Assembly (NCBI RefSeq): GCF_040215725.1
Contig: NZ_CP157969.1
Location: 248,001-312,000, forward strand
Source of the DNA: Rhizobium sp. ZPR4
GTDB lineage: Bacteria > Pseudomonadota > Alphaproteobacteria > Rhizobiales > Rhizobiaceae
Length of the DNA stretch: 64,000 bases
Reading direction: 5' to 3'
A model generated the notes under the pieces. It was given only the letters and a program-made list of their open reading frames with translations. It had not been told where the DNA came from and ran no database searches. The translations under genes were made by a program, and so were the position numbers. Each line of letters begins with the position of its first letter. The first letter of the stretch is position 1. Shown here in pieces: positions 34,201 through 42,304 of the stretch.

Positions 34201-36784
34201 GGACCCGCTGGGGCGCACCCTGCAAACCGCAGACCCGGACACCGGCACCAGCCAGTTCCTCTATGATCCGTCGTCGCGTCTTCGCTTCGTGAACACGGCG
34301 CTCGAGGATGGCGAGGCATGGTTTGCCTACTACAAGTACGATGCGCTCGGCCGCGTGCTCGAGGAAGGGACGGTTCAGCAGGCCTGGGATGCGACGCGAC
34401 TTGCCACGCTCGTTGGACAGGCCGCATGGCCGGATGACACCGTTGCACATACCGTCGCGCGAACCCATGGCTATGACGGAGATGGCAGCGATCCGAACGC
34501 GATCGGCAAGGAAATACTGATCGTGACGGTCAACCAGGCGCCTGCCTTAATCCCTTCGGCCGATGCCGTGACCACGACCGAGTCATTGGCCTATGACGGC
34601 GACGGAAATCTCGCCAGCATTACGCTGCAGCTTCCCTCGACACTTGGCACCTCGGCCGCGACCGTGTCCTACACCTACAACAATCTAAAGCAGATCACTC
34701 AGGTGACCTATCCGGACGGCTCGCCTGTGGCCACGGTCCTCTATGATTACGACGACGGGGGCCGCGTGACCCGCATCGGTACCTCGGTAAGCACACCGAC
34801 GGACATCGCCGCCTACACTTATAATGCGGATGGTGATGTCGAGACGGAAACGCTGAACCAGGGGTTACTGACCGGCGCTTATCAGTATGCGTCTCCGGGC
34901 TGGCTCACCGGGTATACTGTAACGCCAAGCGGCACGACGGATGCCTGCTTCACTCTGGGGCTAGGTTATGACGCGGATGGCCGGATCGAGAGCCGCGGTC
35001 TGTCATACAGCTTCGGCTCGGATTCAGACAGCACACAAGTCGCCTATGCCTATGACGGCCAGATGCGCCTGGCGAGCGCGACCGTGACGGGAGGCACACA
35101 GGGCAACGAGTCCGTCGGACTATATGATGCCAACGGCAATATCTGGAAGCTTACCCAGGACGACGTGGAATACGATTTTACCTGCGCCCCGGGCTCGAAC
35201 CGGCCGAGCACGTTATCGATCGGCAGCGCCGATCCCGATCCCATTTCCTTGCAGTTCAGCGCCGACGGCCGATTGACGCAGGCCGGGGGCCTGGCGCTCG
35301 AATATGACCCGTGCCTGAAACTGGCGACCGGGCTGACGGTCACCTCGGGGGATGACGTGACCCAGCTTCGGCTTGCCTATGGCGGCAAGGGGCAGCGGAT
35401 ACTGAAACAGGTCAGCGGCAATACGTCCTCCACTACGGTATATCTCTGGGGTGCGGCGGCCCAGCCGCTATGCAGCCACTCCGACGGGACATGGACAGCC
35501 TACATTCAGGGGCCTACGGGGCTTGTGACCGTTGTGAGCGATGCGCGCTATTTCCCGGTAAAGGATCATGCGCAGACCGTCTGGGCCGTGGTCGACGATC
35601 AGAATGCGCTGGTAGCCCGGTACGACTACGCGCCTTTCGGCGAGGTGCTCGGCATCTCGGGTTCTCTTCCGCAAATCGTCCCGTTCCGTTTCATGGGAAA
35701 GGCACTCGACACGGAAACCGGCCTCTACGATTTCGGGGCGAGGCTTTACCATCCCCTCCTGCGTCGCTTCTGCTCCCCCGACGTGGCGGGCCAGGGTGCG
35801 AGCCCCTACGGTTTTGCAGGCAACAACCCGATCATGATGATCGATCCCACCGGCAACACCTCGACCTGGGCCCGCGTGGGCATCGGGGCGGGAATGGCGG
35901 CACTTGCCGTCACCGGCTTCGCCCTCAGCTTTTTCACATTCGGCCTTTCCGACGTGCTGGCTGCCATCGGCGATGCTGTCGGCTCCGCGATTGGCTCGGT
36001 ATCGAGCGCGCTGACCGGCGGCTCCGAAGTCGTGGCCGCCGGCGCTTCGGTTGGAGCCCAAGGCCTTTCGCAGACGGCGGTGCTGACCGAGCTGTCGACA
36101 ACGGTCGCGCTGCCTGAAGGCGTTGGCGCTGCCGGCATCGAGGGAACCGTAAATGCCGTCGGAAATTTCCTACAGCAGGTCGTGACGAACACCGCCTTTG
36201 GCGTTGGCTCCTCCGGGCTGCAATATGATATCAGTCCCGGCGCCCAATTCTCGGGACAAGGCTTCCGCGATGCACTTCTGTCCGGCGCCTGGAGCGGGCT
36301 GCTTTACGGCATCGGCTCCGGCGTGGCCGGGCTCGAGGCCGAAGCCGTCAGCAAGGCGTGGGGTGACGTCGCCGAAAAGGCGGGACTGAATGCGGCAAGC
36401 AAGATAGCGGGCAAGGCAGCCTTCAAGGTTGCTCTCAACGTGGCGATGGGTAGCTCCACCAATGCTATCGCCCAGATCATGACGAACCTGATGACCCATC
36501 AATCCTGGAACCAGGGCCTTGCGCTCGCGGCGAAAGTGGGAGTGGCGGGCGGAGTGCCCTTCGGGGTGGGCGACGTCCTGCTGAACGATGCCAAGAATTG
36601 GGCAACGGAGTTCGCGACGTCTTTCGGCAGCGAAGGTCAAAGTCGCGTAGCGACGGCGATCAGAGGCGTGGATCAGGCGCTGAAAGCCGCGAAGTCGAAC
36701 ACGGCCGTGTGCCTGTACGGTATCACCGGCTATACGCTAGCGGAGGGATATGTCATCTGGGGAGCAACGAACCATGGCAAATAG
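28235..36784 (+). CDS. Giant RHS-repeat protein (2849 aa), putative polymorphic toxin-like
   Basis: The N-terminal ~300 residues resemble the SpvB/RHS entry region (NQFRGDINLTQALLAMPGRL, then AGLGWTLPATLIEL). A long beta-propeller-like middle follows, with a carbohydrate-binding jelly-roll-like insert at ~1365-1500 (SGTNSLSLPGGG to AEDAVLIDDVLV). YD repeats run from ~1980 on (YDALGRVLEEGT, YDYDDGGRVTRIGT). The RHS core closes with YDYAPFGEVLG, GLYDFGARLYHPLLRRFCSP and NPIMMIDPTGN at ~residue 2537. The remaining ~310 residues are variable, Gly/Ala-rich and hydrophobic, with no nuclease or deaminase motif. There is no signal peptide, PAAR domain or T6SS gene nearby. The role (toxin, adhesin or shell) is inferred from the family. 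Confidence 0.88.
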   Translation: MSDSTSQLPPIRTFQFDTSAVASLDSNVNQFRGDINLTQALLAMPGRLSGDGLDITVSLLYQSNVYRDAMTWNRDAPTSIAGLGWTLPATLIELDDGGAPTPGTRQYTYVSGGIPTPLAREPETSNLFAVDALLANDLEDGQPVPAALRAEFVRRGFNLSSATMVSATSSTAWTLSDDDNQQLFDLALVDTQLQVLDGGEAYQLVNYAFRKILYYPPYERWVVVNEDGHRMSFGGLEAPTAQGYATSVGNSIEWGIRWSLDGGAASAIWEGASDVTSGQCQYARVWHLAVCSVLWGDSIAYGYNEWVRDPSTGLIPDAEQPVGAGGLPYTKACYLTSITDVFGRKAVFQYGDKLWDDSTPESAREYADPHKLKPDMTANAYQDRYETKFLEGIAVQDVTGASMFSLALAYLPSQPAGGDDSPVANVTSYAGALYGDTCKRFLTGVTFQNASGEALPGLIFDYYFDTSLSGSSPGALKSITYPQGAVATYTYTQQQLAVCERMVSVGPPSDDFQGAEPRAFFGSDYVVTTWYNTSQGTLSLQVYTWLGRWIEWSLTDDTVLFSSADGLDLTTLNVVANENFFALSFTSSSETDLYVFQKDVARPGQWVPATVDGTTTAPNQPTRSYAPSGGTVDVIGGNTFLLVVCMDPDHSSYGYDRLTWRWTTASWTLESFTLSQYAWATAMNEYQLILDETGKAELSFLSPGLVWSQPAILTLPDFSFVYYDRVTLVPSASFVVMSNLQTDNSQSRGYELTFLQWDAAYAFPSTVTSFTFNDRLEASGSYKTPYIPTIIGNTMVAVAAHVLRYNGQTWLENSQLVPASLPSGSQQRYAYGPDYAIQIMVPGGGVGTTTAKVLSFDPDADSSSWTRSPVTPAQGLSNPPGYSATANWPSAGGGDFMNIGQYLYFRGTATDWDDVLTQSPNADLQQLVNQALGSADGYVLNAESVINEGPTFLGYYVYDIADSTNDQAAVLVLKNGGVYGAAQTLSSERIYTPAESVPTTPGQTPGGPEAFTAYPSTDPDFDHASAILLHRYAGDAIDGALTHYAVTSISITDGFGATAATTYFPDPDQAACDPTGLVVKYYEVTTYPGTADASQPTYGSKVTRYLNGLAVATGADYYNMLDGLLQSAETLDSQGNLLAQTQNTWQAYTTRTSDPSDPEAPLLNLKGAYVLQIQQIKMEDGVASTQTTGYVPDGLAAPFSGQPVSTQTLVYGGSGAQETFTTTTTYGYEIDATLLAQHMLTKVAQSTTSWASGNAAAVPIKATAMTYAGFPSSYGQDVLVPAREATFAWTGTAAIAFPFSSYNPGSVPDGWLRNSLIQGRTTSGQLTEMADACGVIQSTLYGTAPELPIARITNASLSRGECAYLGFEPYESNAAWTMQGTQLVTGDAHSGTNSLSLPGGGTAMLTTTLTPANISQNYLLGFWYKTPAGFSPGNDAGFSVVVMVDGLLTEVLGVSFDDTGGAWTYRTLGIPLIAGQRSIELIIQATNTAEDAVLIDDVLVTPLASKVSVRAYDTPTHQVTAMVDSAGHTLRCIYDSFQRLVAKVGPQEQVKELVQVSLSRAGNATDMFDAGNPNANLSLEPADGGTLETFCTGDEWQDRWQASATSTNWNVSGGALSHTASVGDTLTWQGSSPATSALYFEVLPLATLAGPLAVSFAQGYQLAFDPNAGYSFTDPNGKTVQTPLTSPPQMATEWLTVFGGGLVLFFGDGQLLFSASVPLDSLDPIAISTGPNLLSFRNLAMVAAPRVSLSYTDASGQDRQKQQLLGQDAAISATIHDPLGRTVAVTRMAPASFGADAALPVLSYHPDFVDVSSFLAAMDGSWEMTGDLADYYAGQSDGTVPRSDDEGYPYFGYLLEASPRKRRLEQGQPGKAYAIHDIDSTAPADRQTTQFLYGPNDSSAFDLPQGDYVANTLISPLKTQSLTLRDTMGRKLASSLTDIAGEVAGQGQAIATFADAAGAAAATLQTRQPNFYTKTPQSDPSSFVKSLVQDPLGRTLQTADPDTGTSQFLYDPSSRLRFVNTALEDGEAWFAYYKYDALGRVLEEGTVQQAWDATRLATLVGQAAWPDDTVAHTVARTHGYDGDGSDPNAIGKEILIVTVNQAPALIPSADAVTTTESLAYDGDGNLASITLQLPSTLGTSAATVSYTYNNLKQITQVTYPDGSPVATVLYDYDDGGRVTRIGTSVSTPTDIAAYTYNADGDVETETLNQGLLTGAYQYASPGWLTGYTVTPSGTTDACFTLGLGYDADGRIESRGLSYSFGSDSDSTQVAYAYDGQMRLASATVTGGTQGNESVGLYDANGNIWKLTQDDVEYDFTCAPGSNRPSTLSIGSADPDPISLQFSADGRLTQAGGLALEYDPCLKLATGLTVTSGDDVTQLRLAYGGKGQRILKQVSGNTSSTTVYLWGAAAQPLCSHSDGTWTAYIQGPTGLVTVVSDARYFPVKDHAQTVWAVVDDQNALVARYDYAPFGEVLGISGSLPQIVPFRFMGKALDTETGLYDFGARLYHPLLRRFCSPDVAGQGASPYGFAGNNPIMMIDPTGNTSTWARVGIGAGMAALAVTGFALSFFTFGLSDVLAAIGDAVGSAIGSVSSALTGGSEVVAAGASVGAQGLSQTAVLTELSTTVALPEGVGAAGIEGTVNAVGNFLQQVVTNTAFGVGSSGLQYDISPGAQFSGQGFRDALLSGAWSGLLYGIGSGVAGLEAEAVSKAWGDVAEKAGLNAASKIAGKAAFKVALNVAMGSSTNAIAQIMTNLMTHQSWNQGLALAAKVGVAGGVPFGVGDVLLNDAKNWATEFATSFGSEGQSRVATAIRGVDQALKAAKSNTAVCLYGITGYTLAEGYVIWGATNHGK

Positions 36785-36828
36785 CCTGGGATGGAATACG
36801 CTCAACCGAAATTATTGATGAGTTCCGC

Positions 36829-37619
<791 letters not shown>

Positions 37620-38205
37620 GGGAAACTCCTGTTTGTCCCTATATTGTCGTTACACATTTCGCGCATCCAATTTCGCGGCATTCACCTCATCTATGCTCTT
37701 GATGGGATTCGAACCTGAGGCACCTTCACGAGAAGCTGGATAAATCAGGTAGTTATGCTCTAAAGCGGCTTCGCTACCGCTTTGTATGATGCTTCCCAAT
37801 AACCGTATATATTGAATCTGACCTCTTCTACGATAGCCGTGTCAGCGAGACGAGCTAGGCGGCCAACCATGAATTATGTCAAATAATTAAGAGTCCGATA
37901 AGCTCGGCTGTGGCTCACGTCATTTTGCAGAATCTGTCAAAGCGACCCCACTGGCGGAAAAGCCTGGCTAAATCGCTAGGCAAATCGACAATCTCGCGCC
38001 CAGATTGCCGTGTGCGCCCAATGCCAAGAGATTCAAATGTCTCTTCGCAGGCTCGTGGATTTTGACTAAAAGATTCACAAGAGCATGCTCGCGTCGATTG
38101 CAGCCATGGCGGATTATTCAAGTGAAGCCGATTCGGTGACGCATCCTTTGTCGTCACAATCGGCGACTTAAGGGATACTGTTACGGCTTCGAACAAGGAA
38201 TTGAA
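37620..38205. other. Intergenic region between the toxin-antitoxin pair and the MgtC/SapB gene
   Basis: 586 bases without an intact gene. A T-loop-like string (GATTCGAACC, 37706-37715) was checked and does not sit in a tRNA fold. A reverse-strand frame around 37918-38060 reads like a protein C-terminus (GREIVDLPSDLARLFRQWGR) and could be a small gene remnant; I cannot name it. AAGGA precedes ATG 38206. Confidence 0.45.
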
Positions 38206-39504
38206 ATGGAGAGCATAGAACCTTTCGAACGACTTGGTTTGGCGTTGGCTATTGGAGCGATCGTCGGCGTAGAGCGCCACTGGCGAGAACGTGACGAAGG
38301 CGCCGGAAAGCGGACCGCAGGGATCCGCACCTTCATGATCGCCGGTATGCTCGGGGGCCTTTCTGGCCTTATCGAACAGACGCTTTCCGTGCCGCCGGCA
38401 CGATACGGTCTGGTCATCATTGCCATTTTCGCGATCTTTAGTGTGATCTTCGCCCTCTATCAGTTTCGAGAGTCGATCGCCGAGGGAAATTACAGCGTTA
38501 CTACCGTCGTCACTGCCATGGCCACGTTTGCCTTGGGAACCCTGGCGGTAGTGGGTAACACGCGATTGGCAGCAGCCGGCGGCGTGGCACTCGTGGCAAT
38601 CCTGGCCAGTCGGGAAATATTGCATCGGTTCGTACGTGCACTGAGCTGGAATGAGTTGCGATCGGCTATTGTTTTTCTTGCAATGGCGATCATTATCCTG
38701 CCGATCCTACCGATGACCCCGCTCGGCCCATTCGGCGGAATTTCTCCTTCTGGGACTTGGCAATTGGTGGTCCTGCTCGCGGGGATATCCTTCCTGGGAT
38801 ACGTAGCTGTTAAAGCGCTTGGACAAGTTCGCGGCGAACTCGTCTCAGGGGCAATTAACGGCTTGGTGTCGTCAACCGCGATTGCTGTCACGAATGCCCG
38901 TCTTAGCGCGGCAGGGCATTCGGCCGCGCTGCTGGCTGCCGGCGCAACGGCCGCAAATGCCGTCTCCTATCTCAAGGTACTTCTTTATATCGCCATTCTT
39001 GCACCCTCCATCGCCGGGCGCCTCGGCGCATCCTTGGTTGGCGGCGCCTTGGTGATGGCAGTCTTTTCATTGCTGTTTGCGAGGAACAAAACTGCCGAGC
39101 ACGTTGAACACGGCGCGCGAAACCCGTTCGAATTGCTTTCCGTTTTAAAAACTGCCCTCCTGCTTGTAGCCGTAGGCTTTCTGGCCCGGGCCGCGGCAGT
39201 TTGGTTCGGAGAGTCCGGTTTACTCGTCGTCTCTATACTGTCAGGTCTTGCAGATATTGACGCGATCACCGTTACTGTTGCTGGTATCCTTGACGCCATA
39301 GGCTCCGAGTTCGCCGCAACCGCTCTCGGTGCAGCCGTCATCGCCAACACAATGGCAAAGACGGCATATGCGTTAGCTCTGGGTGGTCGCGCATACAGTG
39401 GACGCTTCACCTTGGCCAGCGTCTGTGCGCTCCTGGCGGGCATCGTCATGTTCGAAACGACACCGAGGATCGAGCGGCTTTTGATGGAACACTTGCCGAA
39501 ATAG
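38206..39504 (+). CDS. MgtC/SapB-family membrane protein with DUF4010 domain
   Basis: The 432-residue product begins with the MgtC/SapB signature (LGLALAIGAIVGVERHWRER and GIRTFMIAGMLGGL). It continues into the DUF4010 half (residues ~170-430: GQVRGELVSGAINGLVSSTA, LSGLADIDAITVTVAGI), with about a dozen membrane helices overall. Such two-domain proteins are predicted inner-membrane proteins of unknown transport activity, distinct from true MgtC virulence factors, which are much shorter. It stands alone, transcribed toward the envelope cluster. Confidence 0.88.
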   Translation: MESIEPFERLGLALAIGAIVGVERHWRERDEGAGKRTAGIRTFMIAGMLGGLSGLIEQTLSVPPARYGLVIIAIFAIFSVIFALYQFRESIAEGNYSVTTVVTAMATFALGTLAVVGNTRLAAAGGVALVAILASREILHRFVRALSWNELRSAIVFLAMAIIILPILPMTPLGPFGGISPSGTWQLVVLLAGISFLGYVAVKALGQVRGELVSGAINGLVSSTAIAVTNARLSAAGHSAALLAAGATAANAVSYLKVLLYIAILAPSIAGRLGASLVGGALVMAVFSLLFARNKTAEHVEHGARNPFELLSVLKTALLLVAVGFLARAAAVWFGESGLLVVSILSGLADIDAITVTVAGILDAIGSEFAATALGAAVIANTMAKTAYALALGGRAYSGRFTLASVCALLAGIVMFETTPRIERLLMEHLPK

Positions 39505-39730
39505 CAACCAGGCGGTCATTCGCGCGGCATGAGTTCCGGTGCCGCCCCTTCACGCCGCGAGTACGACGACACCAACCTGATTATTCCGAGATCCCCTCTA
39601 CATTGCAGCAAATGCCTACCGGGGCTAGCCATCGCTGGAAATAGCCACCGAAGGTGCGAGCTAGCGGCGTTGCAAACGCGCCAAGGGCTTTAACAGCGCT
39701 CGCCACCTGAGAAGCACTGTTACATCGGCA

Positions 39731-39749
39731 TTTACCGTAACGTACTTCC
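39731..39749 (+). promoter_or_regulatory. Envelope-regulon motif copy 1
   Basis: TTTACCGTAACGTACTTCC, ending 47 bases before the start of the beta-barrel gene at 39797 and oriented toward it. One of eight copies of TTTACNGTWRCGTACTTNC in the 39.7-60.6 kb cluster. Confidence 0.8.
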
Positions 39750-39796
39750 TTCGTCCGCGTTGGATGCCAGTATGGCAAGATCATCGGGAGCAAAAA

Positions 39797-40591
39797 ATGA
39801 ACCGCACCATCTTCTTGCTGGCGCTTGTCTCGGCGACACCAGTGCTTGCCGAAGACGACGCAGACGAATTGGCTCGAAAGGTCTCCAATCCCGCCTCATT
39901 CATGGTGAGTGTTCCGGTCCACAGCGATTTCGACATCGGTCGCTGGGGCGATGGCAAAGCCTATTCCGCCACGCTCGACATAGAACCGGTCATTCCATTC
40001 GCACTGACCGATGATTGGAACATGATCTCCCACACTGACATCCCCATCGCCTATAGCGATCCCGTCGGCTCGGCAGGCGGGCGGCTTGGGATTGGCGATA
40101 TCAGCCAGAATCTTTCCTTTACGCCAGCCCGCCATGGCCTCTTGGTCTGGGCGTTCGGACCGGAATTCTCGCTTCCAACGGCAACGGATGATCGGTTCGG
40201 GACGGGAAAGCTTTCCATAGGACCTTCGGGGCTCCTGCTACTGCAGACGAAGTCGATGAGCATTGGTCTGTCGGCGGACCATCTATGGTCGGTGGCCGGC
40301 GCGGGCAGCAAGCTGCGGGTCAGTACAACGGAAATCCAGCCCTTCCTGGCCTGGCATATCGGGCAAGGACGGACGATCTCGACCAATATCGACTTTTCGT
40401 ACGACTGGGTGGCACACGACTACACGCTGCCCGTATCCCTTTCCTTCTCGAAGATCATGAAATTCGGCGAACAGACGGTGAGCGTGTCGGTCGGCGCGAA
40501 ATACTGGCTCGAAGGACCGAAAGATGGACCGCAATGGGGCCTGAAGGCAGGGCTCGTCTTCCTTTTTCCGCAAAAGACAAGCGGGAGCTAG
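39797..40591 (+). CDS. Predicted outer-membrane beta-barrel protein
   Basis: The 264-residue product has a Sec signal (MNRTIFLLALVSATPVLA, cut before EDDAD). It consists of alternating amphipathic strands, with short FGPEFSLPTATDDRFGTGKLS and IGLSADHLWSVAGAG segments, and ends in a hydrophobic final strand (GLKAGLVFLFPQ). This looks like the small transporter/SphA/MetA-pathway type outer-membrane family, like the genes at 57210 and 60623. The GGGAG site 6 bases upstream decides the start at 39797. It has its own copy of the regulon motif, marking it as a member of the envelope cluster. Confidence 0.75.
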   Translation: MNRTIFLLALVSATPVLAEDDADELARKVSNPASFMVSVPVHSDFDIGRWGDGKAYSATLDIEPVIPFALTDDWNMISHTDIPIAYSDPVGSAGGRLGIGDISQNLSFTPARHGLLVWAFGPEFSLPTATDDRFGTGKLSIGPSGLLLLQTKSMSIGLSADHLWSVAGAGSKLRVSTTEIQPFLAWHIGQGRTISTNIDFSYDWVAHDYTLPVSLSFSKIMKFGEQTVSVSVGAKYWLEGPKDGPQWGLKAGLVFLFPQKTSGS

Positions 40592-40635
40592 ACGACACCC
40601 GCTCCAAAAGTGTTCTGTAAGCGTCCCATCCGCAC

Positions 40636-41775
40636 CTAACGCTCGAAAACGAGATAATTCTCCCAAGCCCTGATCCTCAATAGGATCCTGCGGATAAACG
40701 CAAACTCGACCCAGTGATCGGTATAGACTGCAACCACTGCGGTGGCACCGCCGGGCAGATTGAAGCGTGAGACATCATCGACGATATCGACAATCAGCAT
40801 CACCCGCCCCTGACCGAACGGAGGGCTTGGCGAAAGCAACGTGCCAGAGGGCTCAAGCTGCCCTTCGGCCATATATTGCAAGACATTTTCTACCTTGCCC
40901 TTGAAGACACGGCCGGGGATGCCGGCAAAGGAAATTTCCGCCTCATCGCCAACCCGCACCCGCTGCAGCGCAACCTGATCAAAGGACGCAGCAAATATCC
41001 TACGGTCCGTATGGATGAACGTCATAACCGGCTTTAAGGGCAACGAGACAGCCATCATCCCAGGATGAAGGAAGACTTGCGTGGCATAGCCATCGGTCGG
41101 TGCCTGGTAGACGCTCTGCTCCAGCTCGAATTCTGCTCTGGCAAGTTCGGCCTCCAGCTGGGCAACATTGGTGTCGACACCATCCACTTTGTTGTTGGCG
41201 ACCAGTTCCGCCTGCTCGGCCTGCGCCTGTGCGGCCGCAAGCGACGCCTCCGCGGCAATGTAGGTGTTGCGCAAATCCTCGACCTGCTCGGTGGAAAATG
41301 GGGATCGTGTGGGATTTCGATTGGCGGCCGCGTGCCGCTCATAATCGTCCTTGGCCCTATCCCGGCTGGCAGACGCCGCGTTGACCGCCGCCTTTGCCGC
41401 CTTTAGAGCCGCCTGTTGCTCGGCGACAGCCTGTTCTGCCGCTACCAAAGCCGCTTTCTTGCGCTTCACAGCATATTCGAATGGGCGCGGATCGAGACGA
41501 AAGAGCACGTCCCCCTTCTTAACCGGCGTATTGGCCGCAACCGGCACGTCTATGACCTGCCCGTTGACAGTAGGGCTGATCGGCGTTGCATAAAAGTAGA
41601 TACGACCGTCGGTCGAGAACGGATGATTGTAGCTCATCAGCACTATGATCCCACCGACCAGGAAGAAGCCGGCAACCACCGCCGTCGTAACAGTCCACTT
41701 TGTCAGGGGAACGCGCAGAAACCGAAACAGCACCACGCAAATGGCGATATAGATGAGGCAGAGCAGCGTCGTCAT
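40636..41775 (-). CDS. HlyD-family membrane-fusion protein (YiaV-like)
   Basis: The 379-residue product has N-terminal membrane helices (residues ~1-20 and ~27-48). A biotinyl-lipoyl-like half follows (ISPTVNGQVIDVPVAANTPV, then KKGDVLFRLDP), then a long Ala/Glu/Lys coiled-coil hairpin (~95-200), the second lipoyl half (YQAPTDGYATQVFLHPG) and a beta-barrel domain. With the overlapping upstream DUF3302 gene it reproduces the E. coli yiaV-yiaW pair. It lacks any adjacent ABC or RND pump, so its partner is unknown. It is the last gene of the reverse-strand operon starting at 45282. Confidence 0.88.
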   Translation of the reverse strand: MTTLLCLIYIAICVVLFRFLRVPLTKWTVTTAVVAGFFLVGGIIVLMSYNHPFSTDGRIYFYATPISPTVNGQVIDVPVAANTPVKKGDVLFRLDPRPFEYAVKRKKAALVAAEQAVAEQQAALKAAKAAVNAASASRDRAKDDYERHAAANRNPTRSPFSTEQVEDLRNTYIAAEASLAAAQAQAEQAELVANNKVDGVDTNVAQLEAELARAEFELEQSVYQAPTDGYATQVFLHPGMMAVSLPLKPVMTFIHTDRRIFAASFDQVALQRVRVGDEAEISFAGIPGRVFKGKVENVLQYMAEGQLEPSGTLLSPSPPFGQGRVMLIVDIVDDVSRFNLPGGATAVVAVYTDHWVEFAFIRRILLRIRAWENYLVFER

Positions 41776-42077
41776 TCGACGGACGACCTCCGTGCCACTA
41801 ACTGTTTTTCCAAATCGGCGACACGCGCCTCCAGCTTGGCATGGTCGGTGCCCCAGCCACGATCAGGACGATAGGCCATCGCCCAGATCCAGAGGAAGGG
41901 CCAGATTGCATGCAGCGTAAAGAGGCTGACCCATCCAGCCGCCATGATCGCATCCTGATGCGGATGGTTTCTCGACTTGGCGATCTCATAGGGAATGTCG
42001 TGGATCGCGATCAAACCATAGACGAATACCAAGATGACGAAGACGAGGATTGCAAGTGCGATATAATCCAGGATCAT
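41772..42077 (-). CDS. DUF3302 inner-membrane protein (YiaW-like)
   Basis: The 101-residue product begins MILDYIALAILVFVILVFVY and contains IHDIPYEIAKSRNHPHQDAI and AGWVSLFTLHAIWPFLWIWA, the DUF3302/YiaW signature, with two transmembrane helices and a short C-terminal coiled coil. Its stop overlaps the HlyD start by four bases, so the pair is translationally coupled. Function unknown; always found with a HlyD partner. Confidence 0.9.
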   Translation of the reverse strand: MILDYIALAILVFVILVFVYGLIAIHDIPYEIAKSRNHPHQDAIMAAGWVSLFTLHAIWPFLWIWAMAYRPDRGWGTDHAKLEARVADLEKQLVARRSSVE

Positions 42078-42304
42078 CTTTGCCGCTCCCGCCTTGGTTC
42101 CCGTTCTTGCACGGCAGTGCCGCTCTCAATCGGCAGACAGGACCATGGACCTGCAAGGTCCCATTGACCGATGACATCGCCGATTTGCAGCCTTGGCGCG
42201 ACTTCGCGCCGGAAGCCACAGCGTCCCTGGCTTCCTGAGCGTTCCATCTCTTCACATGCCCGATCGCAGTGACATGCGACACATCCACGAGCCGACACGG
42301 CGGC

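Noticed and set aside
34322..34336. AAGTACG string inside the RHS gene resembling part of the regulon motif
   Set aside because: Only the GTACTT end matches; the TTTAC and GT parts are missing and it is within coding sequence.
37690..37725. tRNA-like T-loop string (GATTCGAACC)
   Set aside because: On the reverse strand the T-stem does not pair beyond two base pairs and no acceptor, D or anticodon arms can be drawn; at most a remnant or chance match.
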